Shown here: piece after piece, positions 56,501 through 63,595 of the stretch | Layout of the letters: each line of letters begins with the position of its first letter | Numbering within the stretch: the stretch's first letter is position 1 | Assembly: GCA_016711095.1 (NCBI GenBank) | Contig: JADJTP010000003.1 | Location: 310,001-374,000 of the forward strand | Direction: 5' to 3' | DNA: 64,000 nucleotides | Source of the DNA: Actinomycetales bacterium | GTDB lineage: Bacteria > Actinomycetota > Actinomycetes > Actinomycetales > Dermatophilaceae | Notes under the pieces: generated by a model | What the model was told of the DNA's origin: nothing | Database searches by the model: none | Seen by the model: only the letters and a program-made list of their open reading frames with translations | Translations under genes and position numbers: made by a program

Positions 56501-56668
56501 GGCATTGAGATCGAAGTGTTGCTGCGCGAGACGCTGCGCCTGTTCAACGGCACCCGGCTGACGGAGGCACCGCACGCGCGGCTGACGGCGGCGTTGCGGC
56601 TGGCCGAGCAGCTCGCCCAGGTCCAGCGGATCGGCGTCGTCGTCCATCCGGTGGACGAACGGCCATGA
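50582..56668 (+). CDS. DUF4011 / SF1 helicase / nuclease-fold giant protein, putative defence effector
   Basis: Protein of 2028 residues. Order: beta-rich N-terminus; a transglutaminase-like domain (about 130-300) with Cys228 in HRVGTCLDTTILFASLL and His254 in RGHAFLGYW; a Pro linker; DUF4011 from about 403 (RAWKRALLDLTLRNRLLNI); an SF1 UPF1-like helicase with Walker A LEGPPGTGKSQTI (Lys723), motif II VVFDEASQITVPD (Asp1343-Glu1344), AGDSKQLPPTSF, WHYRSQDESLIAFSN, ENVQGDERDVIL and NVAITRARQRV; a Vsr/REase-like domain at about 1665-1770 (SDFKIDLAVGPPG, VRRIWLPQWL); and DUF3320 from about 1850. Similar single-protein DUF4011-helicase-Vsr genes are reported as antiphage systems. Leaderless ATG. 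It overlaps the next MFS gene by 4 bases. Confidence 0.85.
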   Translation: METTAHLEVVSSPIVNHAMAHNRIRSVQRVVVSSPGAPGTSALTDLVITAALVDAQGAVLTYPWVHHLDRLEPGGRITLDNPAIDLDPAAVAMIEQEVDAQLIVEVSASGVLLVGTRSSVRVLAARQWLVDPDAPALSLELLAAFVQPNHPALAGLVARAATLLEAETTSGSLAVANVAPGRVDAIVEAACRAIHELGIFYAEPPASWGYGQQVRSPGDLLEHRVGTCLDTTILFASLLEHIGVHPLVWLARGHAFLGYWRSEDSGLPDAASLQVSLAVNAVGLGLMGVLETTMLTRERHPPRDLFRRITQAPKDAYFVGDPGALVGVVDVHMARLMRVLPVAARRVRDDGVVEVVEYRPPADAPPPAPGMPPHGIRGPEHSSLTTAAAPAAPDRPEAPEPPPRVRAWKRALLDLTLRNRLLNIGRGVTQLPLLMPGEQLGQLADHLHEQRPVTLRAADDLAGALLGREVRDAHGLPADVQRAMLRDKATVYSAVDTETHRLLLARLRFRARTGVQETGANPLTLTLGRLDWRLGERELSAPLLLAPVEIKGLVAPFKVVSDETGSITLNLSLFEKLRLEFGLVVAGLDELPQRPEGGDGSGGVDVDEVIRRVRQAIVDAGLPFTVATEARLAILGYTGYLLWRDLDEHWEHFLERPVARHLALTPTDRFTDPDALPVDTGIESLDGVVAAAPIPADGSQAQAIAYARAGRTFVLEGPPGTGKSQTITNILADQISSGRRVLFVAEKGAALDIVRRRLEEVGLLPFALDLHDEHARPAQVRERLRHALAQLPRADDEGHRAASSDVASSARALDSYATRLHQSNAADLSAYAAHTQLLAQGDGPSVDVAPATVSGHAGDGLDPAACRRAVVNATSLLAGLGPRACSAWGFARSLPTDLVRFTALVAAADAETAEVLARLGGCHKVHRAALGHARTPVDLERGAWLLCDRAAPPLVVDEMATRRWRETRQELTARLQRLREAPVLAVCGPPVLEVPIEPVRQAVREAASSFFIGRKGRLLAAAAPVLAHAWPGVDVRPATVPVLVEQVAAVSGEAASLAGAWRAVPGLGALVAGINLLAPEGEQALEGLLAGLDRDASLHGALREPQASAVRAARTQAGSLVDDVYAAAQRAAAAVAAVFIATGGDDADITRWAQTPGLLAAWSNGQALRTADSGSFALLRRWVEAVEVLTPIEAGGLPTARWSILSGLVPAADAAAALDRGIAQASLRERLDTGGLLAFDAQAHERVVARFVDSSSVVREELKGVLAARVVRGRPFQPGALFGTVAAFEREVSRTRGGLSVRQLVQRYGEVIGELTPCMLVSPDSLARFVPPGAIDFDLVVFDEASQITVPDAIGALGRARSAVVAGDSKQLPPTSFGELADTEPDTDEDADFLLVPDEESILSELVHAGVERLWLSWHYRSQDESLIAFSNGRYYQDRLSSFPAFAGQLTDTGLSFTRVDGAFHRSAASASRSARSDAGALRTNPIEAAAVVAEVLRRWEAGQRSIGVVTFNLQQRTLIEKLLWDSGIQSIAESLAQGKDGLFVKNLENVQGDERDVILFSTGFAKTATGTLPLNFGPLNRAGGERRLNVAITRARQRVMVFSSFEPEDLRVEQTSSVGLHHLRDYLEVAKYGVRARSASPHELPTGPSMDFGPDSGQRVRVDSPDRHRDQIAQALRAAGLSVQSALGLSDFKIDLAVGPPGHPPCLAILLDNPVWAGRRTTHDRDGLPALVLHDVMGWPMVRRIWLPQWLNDPDAVIAAVREDAALASRTPRRSAQRTVVSAYAASPGAPADGVLEDRANPQDSANPQDTSNPQEGDPGPERERRPEPTAGPAEPPGSEPYVPFLPRRLGGVGILDGLNSGSTRSAQLIAETIGRIVEQEGPVSMTRAMVLTVRSYGLTRLAPHRVAAMRAVIPVDLRRDPEEGFLWPHHRDPLRWHGFRTWEGALSERPLDEIALRELANAHAVIARAAMGIEIEVLLRETLRLFNGTRLTEAPHARLTAALRLAEQLAQVQRIGVVVHPVDERP

Positions 56669-57873
56669 CCGACATCCCCCCGGACGCGTCCTACCGGCGC
56701 GACCTGCTGATCGTCATCGGGTTGGCCGCGTCCCCGCTCGTGGCCCTCGGCTGCTCGCGGTTTGCCTATGCCCTGCTGCTGCCGGCGATGCGATCAGACC
56801 TCGGCTGGACCTTTACCACCGCCGGTCTGATGAACACGCTCAATGCCGTCGGCTATCTCGTCGGAGCACTCGGCACGGCGTGGGTAGCCGCTCGGATCGG
56901 CCAGCACAAGGCCTTCGTCTGGTCGCTGGTCGTCACCGTCCTCGCCCTCGCGGCGACGGCGGCCAGCTCCTCGCTGGAGGTCCTGCTCGCTGTCAGGACA
57001 TTGCTCGGCATCGCCGGCGCAGGCGCCTTCGTCCTCGGGGGGGCCATTACCTCGACGATCAGCAGACGGCATACGGCGCATCGTTCGGCCGTTCTCATCG
57101 GCACCTACTTCGCCGGTGGCGGGGTTGGCATCGTGGCGTCCGGGCTCATCGTCCCCGCCATCCTCGACCGGTTCGGCGCACCGGGGTGGCCGGCCGGCTG
57201 GCTGGCGCTCGCCGCCCTCGCGGCCCTCGGGACCGCCGCTGCGACCATCGCCGCGTATGCCGCCCCGACGTCCCCACCCGCCGGCGCCGGCGCCCGCCGC
57301 GCCTGGGTCAGCGGTCTCGGACGGCTTTCCAGCGGCTACCTGCTCTTCGGCGCGGGCTACATCGGCTACATGACCTTCATCATCGCGCTGCTGACCCAGG
57401 TCGGGCTGAGCGCTCGGGCCATCGCCGGCTTCTGGGTGGTGCTCGGCCTCGCCGGGGCCGTGAGCGGCCAGGTGTGGGCGCGTCTGCTGGGTGGAGCACG
57501 CGGCGGGTCGGCCGCTGCGGTCTTGTTCGTCCTGCTCGCAGTGGCGACCGGCATCCCGGCGGTCACGTCGGCACCCGTGCCCCTGTATGCCTCAGGGGCT
57601 CTGTTCGGTCTGTGCTTCCTATCTCTCGTGGGTGCCGTCACCGCCGCGGGGCGCGACGCCGTGGCCGCCGAGGACACCACTGCGGCGCTGTCGATGCTCA
57701 CGACGGTCTTCGCGCTCGGTCAGGTCGTCGGCCCGTGGTTCACCGGCGTACTCGCCGATCGCACCGGGGGTCATCAGCTCGGGCTCGGAGTTTCGACAGG
57801 CATGTTGCTCGTTGGTGCCGTGCTCTGCCGGCTGCAGCCGCCCCATGAGAGCGCGCCGCGGGCGCTCCGGTAG
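56665..57873 (+). CDS. YbfB/YjiJ-type MFS transporter
   Basis: Twelve-helix transporter of 402 residues. LAASPLVALGCSRFAYALLLPAMRSDLGW and GLMNTLNAVGYLVGALGTAWVAARIGQHK are typical of the YbfB/YjiJ branch. The central loop is short (APTSPPAGAGARRAW). Substrate unknown. ATG 56665 overlaps the stop of the giant helicase gene by 4 bases, so it is translated from the same mRNA, although a functional link is unproven. Convergent with the response regulator, 6 bases apart. Confidence 0.85.
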   Translation: MTDIPPDASYRRDLLIVIGLAASPLVALGCSRFAYALLLPAMRSDLGWTFTTAGLMNTLNAVGYLVGALGTAWVAARIGQHKAFVWSLVVTVLALAATAASSSLEVLLAVRTLLGIAGAGAFVLGGAITSTISRRHTAHRSAVLIGTYFAGGGVGIVASGLIVPAILDRFGAPGWPAGWLALAALAALGTAAATIAAYAAPTSPPAGAGARRAWVSGLGRLSSGYLLFGAGYIGYMTFIIALLTQVGLSARAIAGFWVVLGLAGAVSGQVWARLLGGARGGSAAAVLFVLLAVATGIPAVTSAPVPLYASGALFGLCFLSLVGAVTAAGRDAVAAEDTTAALSMLTTVFALGQVVGPWFTGVLADRTGGHQLGLGVSTGMLLVGAVLCRLQPPHESAPRALR

Positions 57874-57879
57874 GGCGGG

Positions 57880-58590
57880 TCAGATCATCCGGCGGCCGGC
57901 TGCCCAGGCGGTCAACTCGTGCCGCGATGACAGCTGCAGTTTGCGCAGCACCGAGGACACGTGAGTCTCGACGGTCTTGACCGAGATGAACAGCTCCTTG
58001 GCGACCTCCTTGTATTGATAGCCGCGGGCGATGAGCCGCATCACCTCCCGCTCGCGCGCCGAGAGCCGGTCCAGCTCCTCATCCACCTCGGCGATCTCGC
58101 CAGCCGCCGCCCCGAAGGCGTCCAGGACGAAGCCGGCCAGCCGCGGGCTGAACACCGCATCGCCGTCGGCCACCCGCCGGATGGCGCGCATGAGGTCTGA
58201 ACCGCTGATCGTCTTGGTGACATAGCCACGGGCCCCGGCACGGATCACGGCGATGACGTCCTCGGCTGCGTCGGACACCGACAGCGCCAGGAACCGCACC
58301 GGCGCGCCGGCGGCGGTCGTCAATCCGCGGCATCCGTGCAGCACGTCGACCCCGCCGTTTCCCATTCCCCCAGGGAGGTGCACATCGATCAGGACGACAT
58401 CGGGCGTGTGCTCTCGGATCACCGCGATCGCGGAGTCGACATCGGGGGCCTCGCCGACGATCTCCGGCACCCAGCCGGCACTGCCCGGGGGCATCGCCCG
58501 CAACTCGGCCTTGACGCCCGAGCGAAACATCGCATGATCATCGACGAGGACCAGCCGGACGCTCGTGGCTCTCGGATCCGACTCGCTCAC
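57880..58590 (-). CDS. LuxR/NarL-family response regulator
   Basis: Two-domain regulator of 236 residues. The receiver has VRLVLVDDHAMFRSGVKAEL, the phospho-acceptor Asp in DVVLIDVHLPGG, and Lys in GYVTKTI. The C-terminal helix-turn-helix is LSAREREVMRLIARGYQYKEVAKELFISVKTVETHVSSVLRKL. ATG 58590 overlaps the kinase stop by 4 bases, marking them as a cognate pair. Confidence 0.92.
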   Translation of the reverse strand: MSESDPRATSVRLVLVDDHAMFRSGVKAELRAMPPGSAGWVPEIVGEAPDVDSAIAVIREHTPDVVLIDVHLPGGMGNGGVDVLHGCRGLTTAAGAPVRFLALSVSDAAEDVIAVIRAGARGYVTKTISGSDLMRAIRRVADGDAVFSPRLAGFVLDAFGAAAGEIAEVDEELDRLSAREREVMRLIARGYQYKEVAKELFISVKTVETHVSSVLRKLQLSSRHELTAWAAGRRMI

Positions 58591-59888
58591 GGGGTGGCCT
58601 CCTTTGTCGTGATTGCGTGTTGCGCGGGCTCGGGGTGCTCGGACCCGTTCCGGTGGTCGGGGCCTCCCGAGGCCAGCGGCGGCAGTCTGAGGCTGATCTC
58701 GGTGCCGGTTTCCAGGCGACGAATGCGGGCCGAGCCCCCGGCCCGAGACATCCGCCCGAGAATCGACTCGCGCACCCCGAGCCGGTCGTCTGCGACCGCG
58801 GCGAGGTCGAAACCCTCGCCGTGATCGCGGACATACACCTCGGCGCCGTGGGGGCCGACCTCGACATAGACCGAGACCGGCGGGCGACCATGCCGGACGG
58901 CGTTGAGCACGGCTTCCCGGGTCGCCTTGACGAGCGCGCCACCGGCGGTTTCCAGCGGACGATCACCGGTGACGACCATCTCGACCGGCACCCCGTGCTC
59001 GTCCTCGACCTCGTGGACCTCTGCCGCGAGAGCCGCTGCCAGCGTATGGGTTTCAGGCAGCTCGCCGCCGTAGAGCCAGGAGCGCAGCTCGCGTTCCTGG
59101 CGTCGGGCCAAGCGAGCGACGGTGACCTGGTCATCGGCCTTGCGTTGGATGAGCGCGAGGGTCTGCAGGACCGAATCATGAAGATGGGCGGCGATGTCGG
59201 CTCGTGCTGTGGCCCGAACCCGCTCGGCCTGCTCACGTTGGAGCCCGCGATACATCCGCAGCGCGAACGGAGCGGCGATGACCGATGCCCCGACAAGCAC
59301 GGCGACCGCGGCCAGGGCACCGTTGACCACTGCTCGAGGTCCTTGACCTTGGGTGACGATGACGACGACCCCGATCATCGCGACCGCCAGGCCCACGACG
59401 ACCTGGGCGACCCCGACCCAGCGGGCCTGGCGCCCACGCCTGCGGCCCGCTCCGTCGTCGAGCTGATACCACGCGACGAAGGCGCCACCGGCGATGGCGA
59501 GCAGCGGGACGGCATACCGGGCGTCGGTGAGCCAACCGCCAGCGTCGGTGCCGAGCCAGAGGCCGCCGAGCAGCAACACGAGACCGCTCAACACGACCCA
59601 GTGATAGACGCTGAACAGCCCTTCCCTGCGGGTCCCCTGATGCGCCGGCACCTCGATCCGTTCGTGATCGACAGGCAGAATGGCCCAGAGCACGAGGTAG
59701 GCGGCGATGCCGACCCCGCCGCCGAAGACCGTGAGCAAGACGAAGGCGCCGCGCACGACCGAACGGGGCAGCGAGAGGTGTCTGCCGATCCCGGCGCTCA
59801 CCCCGGCGACGACCGCGTCCGCGCCGGCCCGCGCGAACGGCGGGCGGCGGGCCGCGGGGGCGACCGGCTCAGGGACGGGTGTGCTCAC
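58587..59888 (-). CDS. PspC-domain sensor histidine kinase
   Basis: Kinase of 433 residues. The N-terminal PspC domain (VVAGVSAGIGRHLSLPRSVVRGAFVLLTVFGGGVGIAAYLVLWAILP) is followed by several transmembrane helices. The HisKA_3 helix has the phosphorylated His in ADIAAHLHDSVLQTLALIQRKA. The ATPase region includes ATREAVLNAVRHG and VYVRDHGEGFD. It probably senses envelope stress and phosphorylates the regulator downstream. I chose GTG 59888; ATG 59906 would add six residues. Divergent from the PspC protein gene. Confidence 0.88.
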   Translation of the reverse strand: MSTPVPEPVAPAARRPPFARAGADAVVAGVSAGIGRHLSLPRSVVRGAFVLLTVFGGGVGIAAYLVLWAILPVDHERIEVPAHQGTRREGLFSVYHWVVLSGLVLLLGGLWLGTDAGGWLTDARYAVPLLAIAGGAFVAWYQLDDGAGRRRGRQARWVGVAQVVVGLAVAMIGVVVIVTQGQGPRAVVNGALAAVAVLVGASVIAAPFALRMYRGLQREQAERVRATARADIAAHLHDSVLQTLALIQRKADDQVTVARLARRQERELRSWLYGGELPETHTLAAALAAEVHEVEDEHGVPVEMVVTGDRPLETAGGALVKATREAVLNAVRHGRPPVSVYVEVGPHGAEVYVRDHGEGFDLAAVADDRLGVRESILGRMSRAGGSARIRRLETGTEISLRLPPLASGGPDHRNGSEHPEPAQHAITTKEATP

Positions 59889-60001
59889 GGCACCATCTTG
59901 CGGCATCCGGATGCCAGCAGGCCCCCGCGCGGGGCAGGTTCAGGGTCGCGTCAGGGTCCACCCTCATGGCCGGCTCGGCCCTCAGCGGAGACGATGGAGT
60001 C

Positions 60002-61423
60002 ATGACAGGCCCCCAACACCCTCCGAGCACCCCACCCCTGGGTGGAATGTCTCCCTCCGGTTCCGGGGGCGGCCCGCCCGCCCCCGCCGGGATCGACGCC
60101 TTCTTCCAGCGGCTCCGGCAATCGGGCCTCACCCGCTCCTCCGAGGACAAGTGGTTCGGCGGGGTCTGCTCCGGTCTGGCCCGACGGTGGGGCGTCGATC
60201 CGGCCATCGCGCGCATCGCTGCCGTCCTGCTGATGGTCCTCGGCGGCATCGGGATACTCCTCTACCTCATCGCCTTGGCCCTGATGCCCGACAAGAACGG
60301 TCAGATCCTGGCCGAACAGGGCCTGCGCCGCGGCGACGGAGGCGGCATCGTGCTGCTGGTCGTCATCGGTCTGATGGTGGCAGGGGAACTCTCTGATCGC
60401 TGGTGGTTGTGGGCCGCCATCCCGTTGGCCGTCGGCGCCTGGTGGGTCGTACGCGGCCGGGCCACCGGGAAATCCGCCAAGGAACTCACCGCGGAAGCCA
60501 AGGCGAAGGTCACCGAACTTGGCGGCACCGTGCAGAGTTGGTCCGCGCCAGTTCCTCCCACGCCGCCGCTGGGCACCCCGCCGATGACCACCCCGCCGCT
60601 GGGCACCCCGCCGCTGGCCACCCAGCCTCAGGATCGGCCCGCCGACGCCGTGCCGCCTCCGATGCCGGCGGGTGTGCCCGTGCACGGGATGGGCCCGGGT
60701 CGCACCTGGGCGCCGTCGGTGCCTGCTGCGGCGCAGCCTGTCGTCATCCGTGAGCGTCGCAAGCGTGGCGGGTTCTGGGTCTTTGCGACAGCGCTGGGGG
60801 CCGGGCTCGCGGCCTACGGGGTGCTCATCTCCCTCGGTTGGGTGCTTAGCTCGGTCCGTTCCCCGTCGGCGTTCGCGCTGGCCGGCGCCTGCGCGGCTGC
60901 CGCCCTCGTGCTGCTCGTCGCCGGGCTGCGTGGCCGGCGCGCCCCCTTCACCAGCGCGGTCGTGCTCTGTGCTCTCATCACCAGCGCGACACTCGCGCTC
61001 ACCCCCGGCGCCCTCATCTGGGGAGCGGGAGTCGGCGAGCCACGGTGGTCTCCGCGGGCGTCGGCGCCGGCCGCCGACGGCTCCCAGGTCCCGGCCTCCT
61101 ATTCGTTGACCGTCGGTGAAGCGACGCTTGACCTAGCCGGTATCACCCCCGAAGCCAACTTCTATCCGGTGAACGCATCGCTGGCCGTCGGCGAGCTCAT
61201 CATCCTCGTCCCGCAGGGCCTCACGGCCCGGATCGACGTGCAGGTTGGCCTCGGTGAGGTCACCAACGAACTGCCGTCGACCCGGGGGTCTGCGGTCACT
61301 GTCGCCGCGGGCGCAGGCTCGACCTCGACCATCATGACCGGCGACGGAGACCCCGATGTGGTCGTCACCGCCTCAGTCGGCCTCGGAACGCTCATCGTGC
61401 GGAACGCCGGGGGGGCCTCGTGA
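60002..61423 (+). CDS. PspC-domain membrane protein with LiaF-like C-terminus
   Basis: Membrane protein of 473 residues. A Pro/Gly-rich start is followed by a PspC domain (DKWFGGVCSGLARRWGVDPAIARIAAVLLMVLGGIGILLYLIALALMP) and more helices. A proline-rich cytosolic linker with repeated PPLGTPP and PPMTTPP comes next, then a second helix block. The C-terminal beta-domain VGEATLDLAGITPE through VGLGTLIVRNAGG matches the LiaF/DUF-type adhesin-like domain. It likely acts as the membrane partner of the adjacent kinase-regulator pair. ATG 60002. Confidence 0.85.
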   Translation: MTGPQHPPSTPPLGGMSPSGSGGGPPAPAGIDAFFQRLRQSGLTRSSEDKWFGGVCSGLARRWGVDPAIARIAAVLLMVLGGIGILLYLIALALMPDKNGQILAEQGLRRGDGGGIVLLVVIGLMVAGELSDRWWLWAAIPLAVGAWWVVRGRATGKSAKELTAEAKAKVTELGGTVQSWSAPVPPTPPLGTPPMTTPPLGTPPLATQPQDRPADAVPPPMPAGVPVHGMGPGRTWAPSVPAAAQPVVIRERRKRGGFWVFATALGAGLAAYGVLISLGWVLSSVRSPSAFALAGACAAAALVLLVAGLRGRRAPFTSAVVLCALITSATLALTPGALIWGAGVGEPRWSPRASAPAADGSQVPASYSLTVGEATLDLAGITPEANFYPVNASLAVGELIILVPQGLTARIDVQVGLGEVTNELPSTRGSAVTVAAGAGSTSTIMTGDGDPDVVVTASVGLGTLIVRNAGGAS

Positions 61424-61677
61424 GCGCCGCCCCGCCCCCGAGCGATCTGCCGACGACCGCGGCCACCCGCCGGGTGATCCCCGCCCCCAGCGGACCGAAC
61501 TGGTCGCTCGTGCTCGGTTCGCTGACCCTGCTCGCCGGAGCCGGCTGCGTGCTGGGCTGGCTCGCGGGCATCCGGATCTCGCTCGACGTGGCGTTGCCGA
61601 CCGTGCTCGTCGCAGCTGGCGTCATGCTCGTGCTCGTCGGCCAGATCGGCCTCATCGTCAAGCGTCGGCGCTGCTGA
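61420..61677 (+). CDS. Small membrane protein linked to the PspC gene
   Basis: Protein of 85 residues with two hydrophobic helices (WSLVLGSLTLLAGAGCVLGWLAG and VALPTVLVAAGVMLVLVGQIGLIV) and a basic end KRRRC. GTG 61420 overlaps the PspC-protein stop by 4 bases. It resembles the small LiaI-type proteins beside LiaF genes, but the match is weak. Its 3' end overlaps the convergent NUDIX gene by 20 bases. Confidence 0.75.
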   Translation: MSAAPPPSDLPTTAATRRVIPAPSGPNWSLVLGSLTLLAGAGCVLGWLAGIRISLDVALPTVLVAAGVMLVLVGQIGLIVKRRRC

Positions 61678-62437
61678 GCCCGTCCCGGCCGGCGCCCTGC
61701 AGCCCCCGCAGCCACTGGGGCACCACACCCCGCCAGGGGTCCGCGAGATCGACGGAAGCCAGCGCTCCGGGCGCCACCCAGGCCGCAGCCGCCGTCGTGC
61801 CGTCGTGATCGTGCACGACGGGGTCAGTCGGCGAACGGCTCACCGCCGCGAAGACCAGACGCACCGCGTGGAAGTCCTCGAGGCTGCCGTCCGGCGACCG
61901 ACCCAGCCAATGGCTGTCGGTGACGTCTAACAACGTGGCTGCCTGCACCCGCTGACCGGTCTCTTCGCAGACTTCGCGCACGAGCGCGTCGTGCGGGCCC
62001 TCGCCTCCGGCCACCCCTCCCCCGGGCAGACCCCACCGTCCGGGGGCGTTGGTGCGCTCGGACAGCTGGGCGAGCAAGACCCCGCGCTCGCACACCACCA
62101 GCCCGTATGCCGCGAGCCGCTGGACCGCGACCGGCCGGTCATTCGGGGCCAGAAGCAGTCCGGGGTCCCGTGCCGGCGCCGACTGGGTCGGGACCCGGCC
62201 CGGCGCCACGTTCCGCGCGAGCCGTCGCCCACGGAAGGTGAGGGTCACGGCATAGGGGTTGAGGGCGGTGCGGACGGCGACGAGGCCCTCAGCGTGAAAC
62301 CCGTTGCCAGACAATGCCTGCCGGGGTGGGCAGCCGTGCGGCAAGCGCAGGCAGCCGAGCACTTCACCGGCGCTGTCCAGGCCCTCGACCCAGATCTGCG
62401 GTCGCCCTGGTCGCGATCCGGGGGGAGACGGGGTCAT
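61658..62437 (-). CDS. NUDIX hydrolase
   Basis: Protein of 259 residues. The Nudix box is LPGGGVAGGEGPHDALVREVCEETGQ, complete except for an alanine-rich spacing. About 100 residues before it form an N-terminal region (IWVEGLDSAGEVLGCLRLPHG) that I do not recognise. The C-terminal part HAVRLVFAAVSRSP and TAAAAWVAPGALASVDLADPW is typical of Nudix folds. Substrate unknown. ATG 62437 overlaps the glycosyltransferase stop by 4 bases. Confidence 0.87.
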   Translation of the reverse strand: MTPSPPGSRPGRPQIWVEGLDSAGEVLGCLRLPHGCPPRQALSGNGFHAEGLVAVRTALNPYAVTLTFRGRRLARNVAPGRVPTQSAPARDPGLLLAPNDRPVAVQRLAAYGLVVCERGVLLAQLSERTNAPGRWGLPGGGVAGGEGPHDALVREVCEETGQRVQAATLLDVTDSHWLGRSPDGSLEDFHAVRLVFAAVSRSPTDPVVHDHDGTTAAAAWVAPGALASVDLADPWRGVVPQWLRGLQGAGRDGLSSADA

Positions 62438-63549
62438 CGCCGCCCGGAGATCGCCCGGGCGTATTCGGCCTCGGCGACCTCGACGACGTGACTCCACCCC
62501 TGAGTCGGCTCGGTCGCCAAGTTGTAGGCCGCCATCCGCGAGCGCACGCTCGGGTGGATCGCGAGCGTCGTCAGCCGGGCGACGAGTTCGTCATCGTCGG
62601 CTGCGAGGAAACCGTTGACGTCGTCGGTGACGAACTCCGAGATCCCCGAGCCGACCCGCCCGACGACAGGGAGCCCGGCCACCCGAGCCTCCAGCGCGGC
62701 GATCCCGAACGACTCGAGCACAGCCGGCGAGACGTAGACGTCGCTGGCGGCATACCGGGTCTTGAGGACGTCACGGGGCACCCGGCCCGGCAGGCTGACC
62801 CAGTCACGGGCTCCGAGCCGGTCGATGGCGCGCTCGAGCTTGGCGCGACCGGAGCCCTCGCCCAGAATCTCCAGACGGACCTCTGAGCCCGGGGCAGCGC
62901 GGCGCACCCGTGCCATCGCCTCGACAAGCTGCACCGGGCGCTTGCGTGCCTCCAGCCGCATGGCCGACACGAACTGCACCACCCCGTCGCCCAGCAACGG
63001 CCGCCCGCCCGTGGGACGCCAGGCCGCGACGTCGATGCCGTTGGGCAACACGGTGACCGGCGCCCCGTCGACGATCCGACGCAGCGGCCTGGCTGCGACG
63101 TCAGACACGGCGTTCATCGCCATCCCGGCCTGGGCCCACCTGCGAACGACGCCCGCGGTGCGCACCGCCGGCTCGGCGGCGTCCAGGACGCAGTGCCAGG
63201 TCATCGTCGCGGGCATTCCCATCCGCTGGGTGACGAAACCACCGTCGCTGCCGAAGGGGCTCACGACCCCCATGTGGATGTGGGCTACATCGAAGTTCCG
63301 CAAGGCTTTTCGCAACCCGATCGAGGCGAGCGGATTGACCAGGAGATTGCGTGGCAGCTGAATCCCGAGCCGGTGCACACGGATGCCGTCGACGACTTCG
63401 ACGTCGCGATAGCGCGCCGTGCCGGGAGTGAGGGTGAACACCTCGACGTCGTGGCCGCGGGCGGCAAGTCGGGCCGACAGATCCGCTACCTGCACCTCGA
63501 TCCCTCCCAGGCGGGGAAGGTAGCAGTCGGTGAGCATGGCTATCCGCAC
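62434..63549 (-). CDS. GT4-family glycosyltransferase
   Basis: GT-B glycosyltransferase of 371 residues: MRIAMLTDCYLPRLGGIEVQVADLSARLAARGHDVEVFTL, then HIHMGVVSPFGSDG, VTVLPNGIDVAAW, VSAMRLEARKRPVQLVEAM and the donor site SPAVLESFGIAALEARVAGLPVVGR. This resembles mannosyltransferases of the PimB/MshA group. Its divergent neighbour is a PIG-L deacetylase, as in mycothiol or lipid-glycan synthesis, so a GlcNAc- or mannosyl-lipid product is plausible but unproven. GTG 63549. Confidence 0.88.
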   Translation of the reverse strand: MRIAMLTDCYLPRLGGIEVQVADLSARLAARGHDVEVFTLTPGTARYRDVEVVDGIRVHRLGIQLPRNLLVNPLASIGLRKALRNFDVAHIHMGVVSPFGSDGGFVTQRMGMPATMTWHCVLDAAEPAVRTAGVVRRWAQAGMAMNAVSDVAARPLRRIVDGAPVTVLPNGIDVAAWRPTGGRPLLGDGVVQFVSAMRLEARKRPVQLVEAMARVRRAAPGSEVRLEILGEGSGRAKLERAIDRLGARDWVSLPGRVPRDVLKTRYAASDVYVSPAVLESFGIAALEARVAGLPVVGRVGSGISEFVTDDVNGFLAADDDELVARLTTLAIHPSVRSRMAAYNLATEPTQGWSHVVEVAEAEYARAISGRR

Positions 63550-63595
63550 GGCCCAACTCTGTCACGGGCCCGCGGTGGGCGAGAATGACCGGGTC

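Noticed and set aside
50582..56668. Recent horizontal transfer of the giant helicase gene
   Set aside because: Base composition, codon style, leaderless start and the presence of several octamers match the neighbours, and there is no mobile element nearby.
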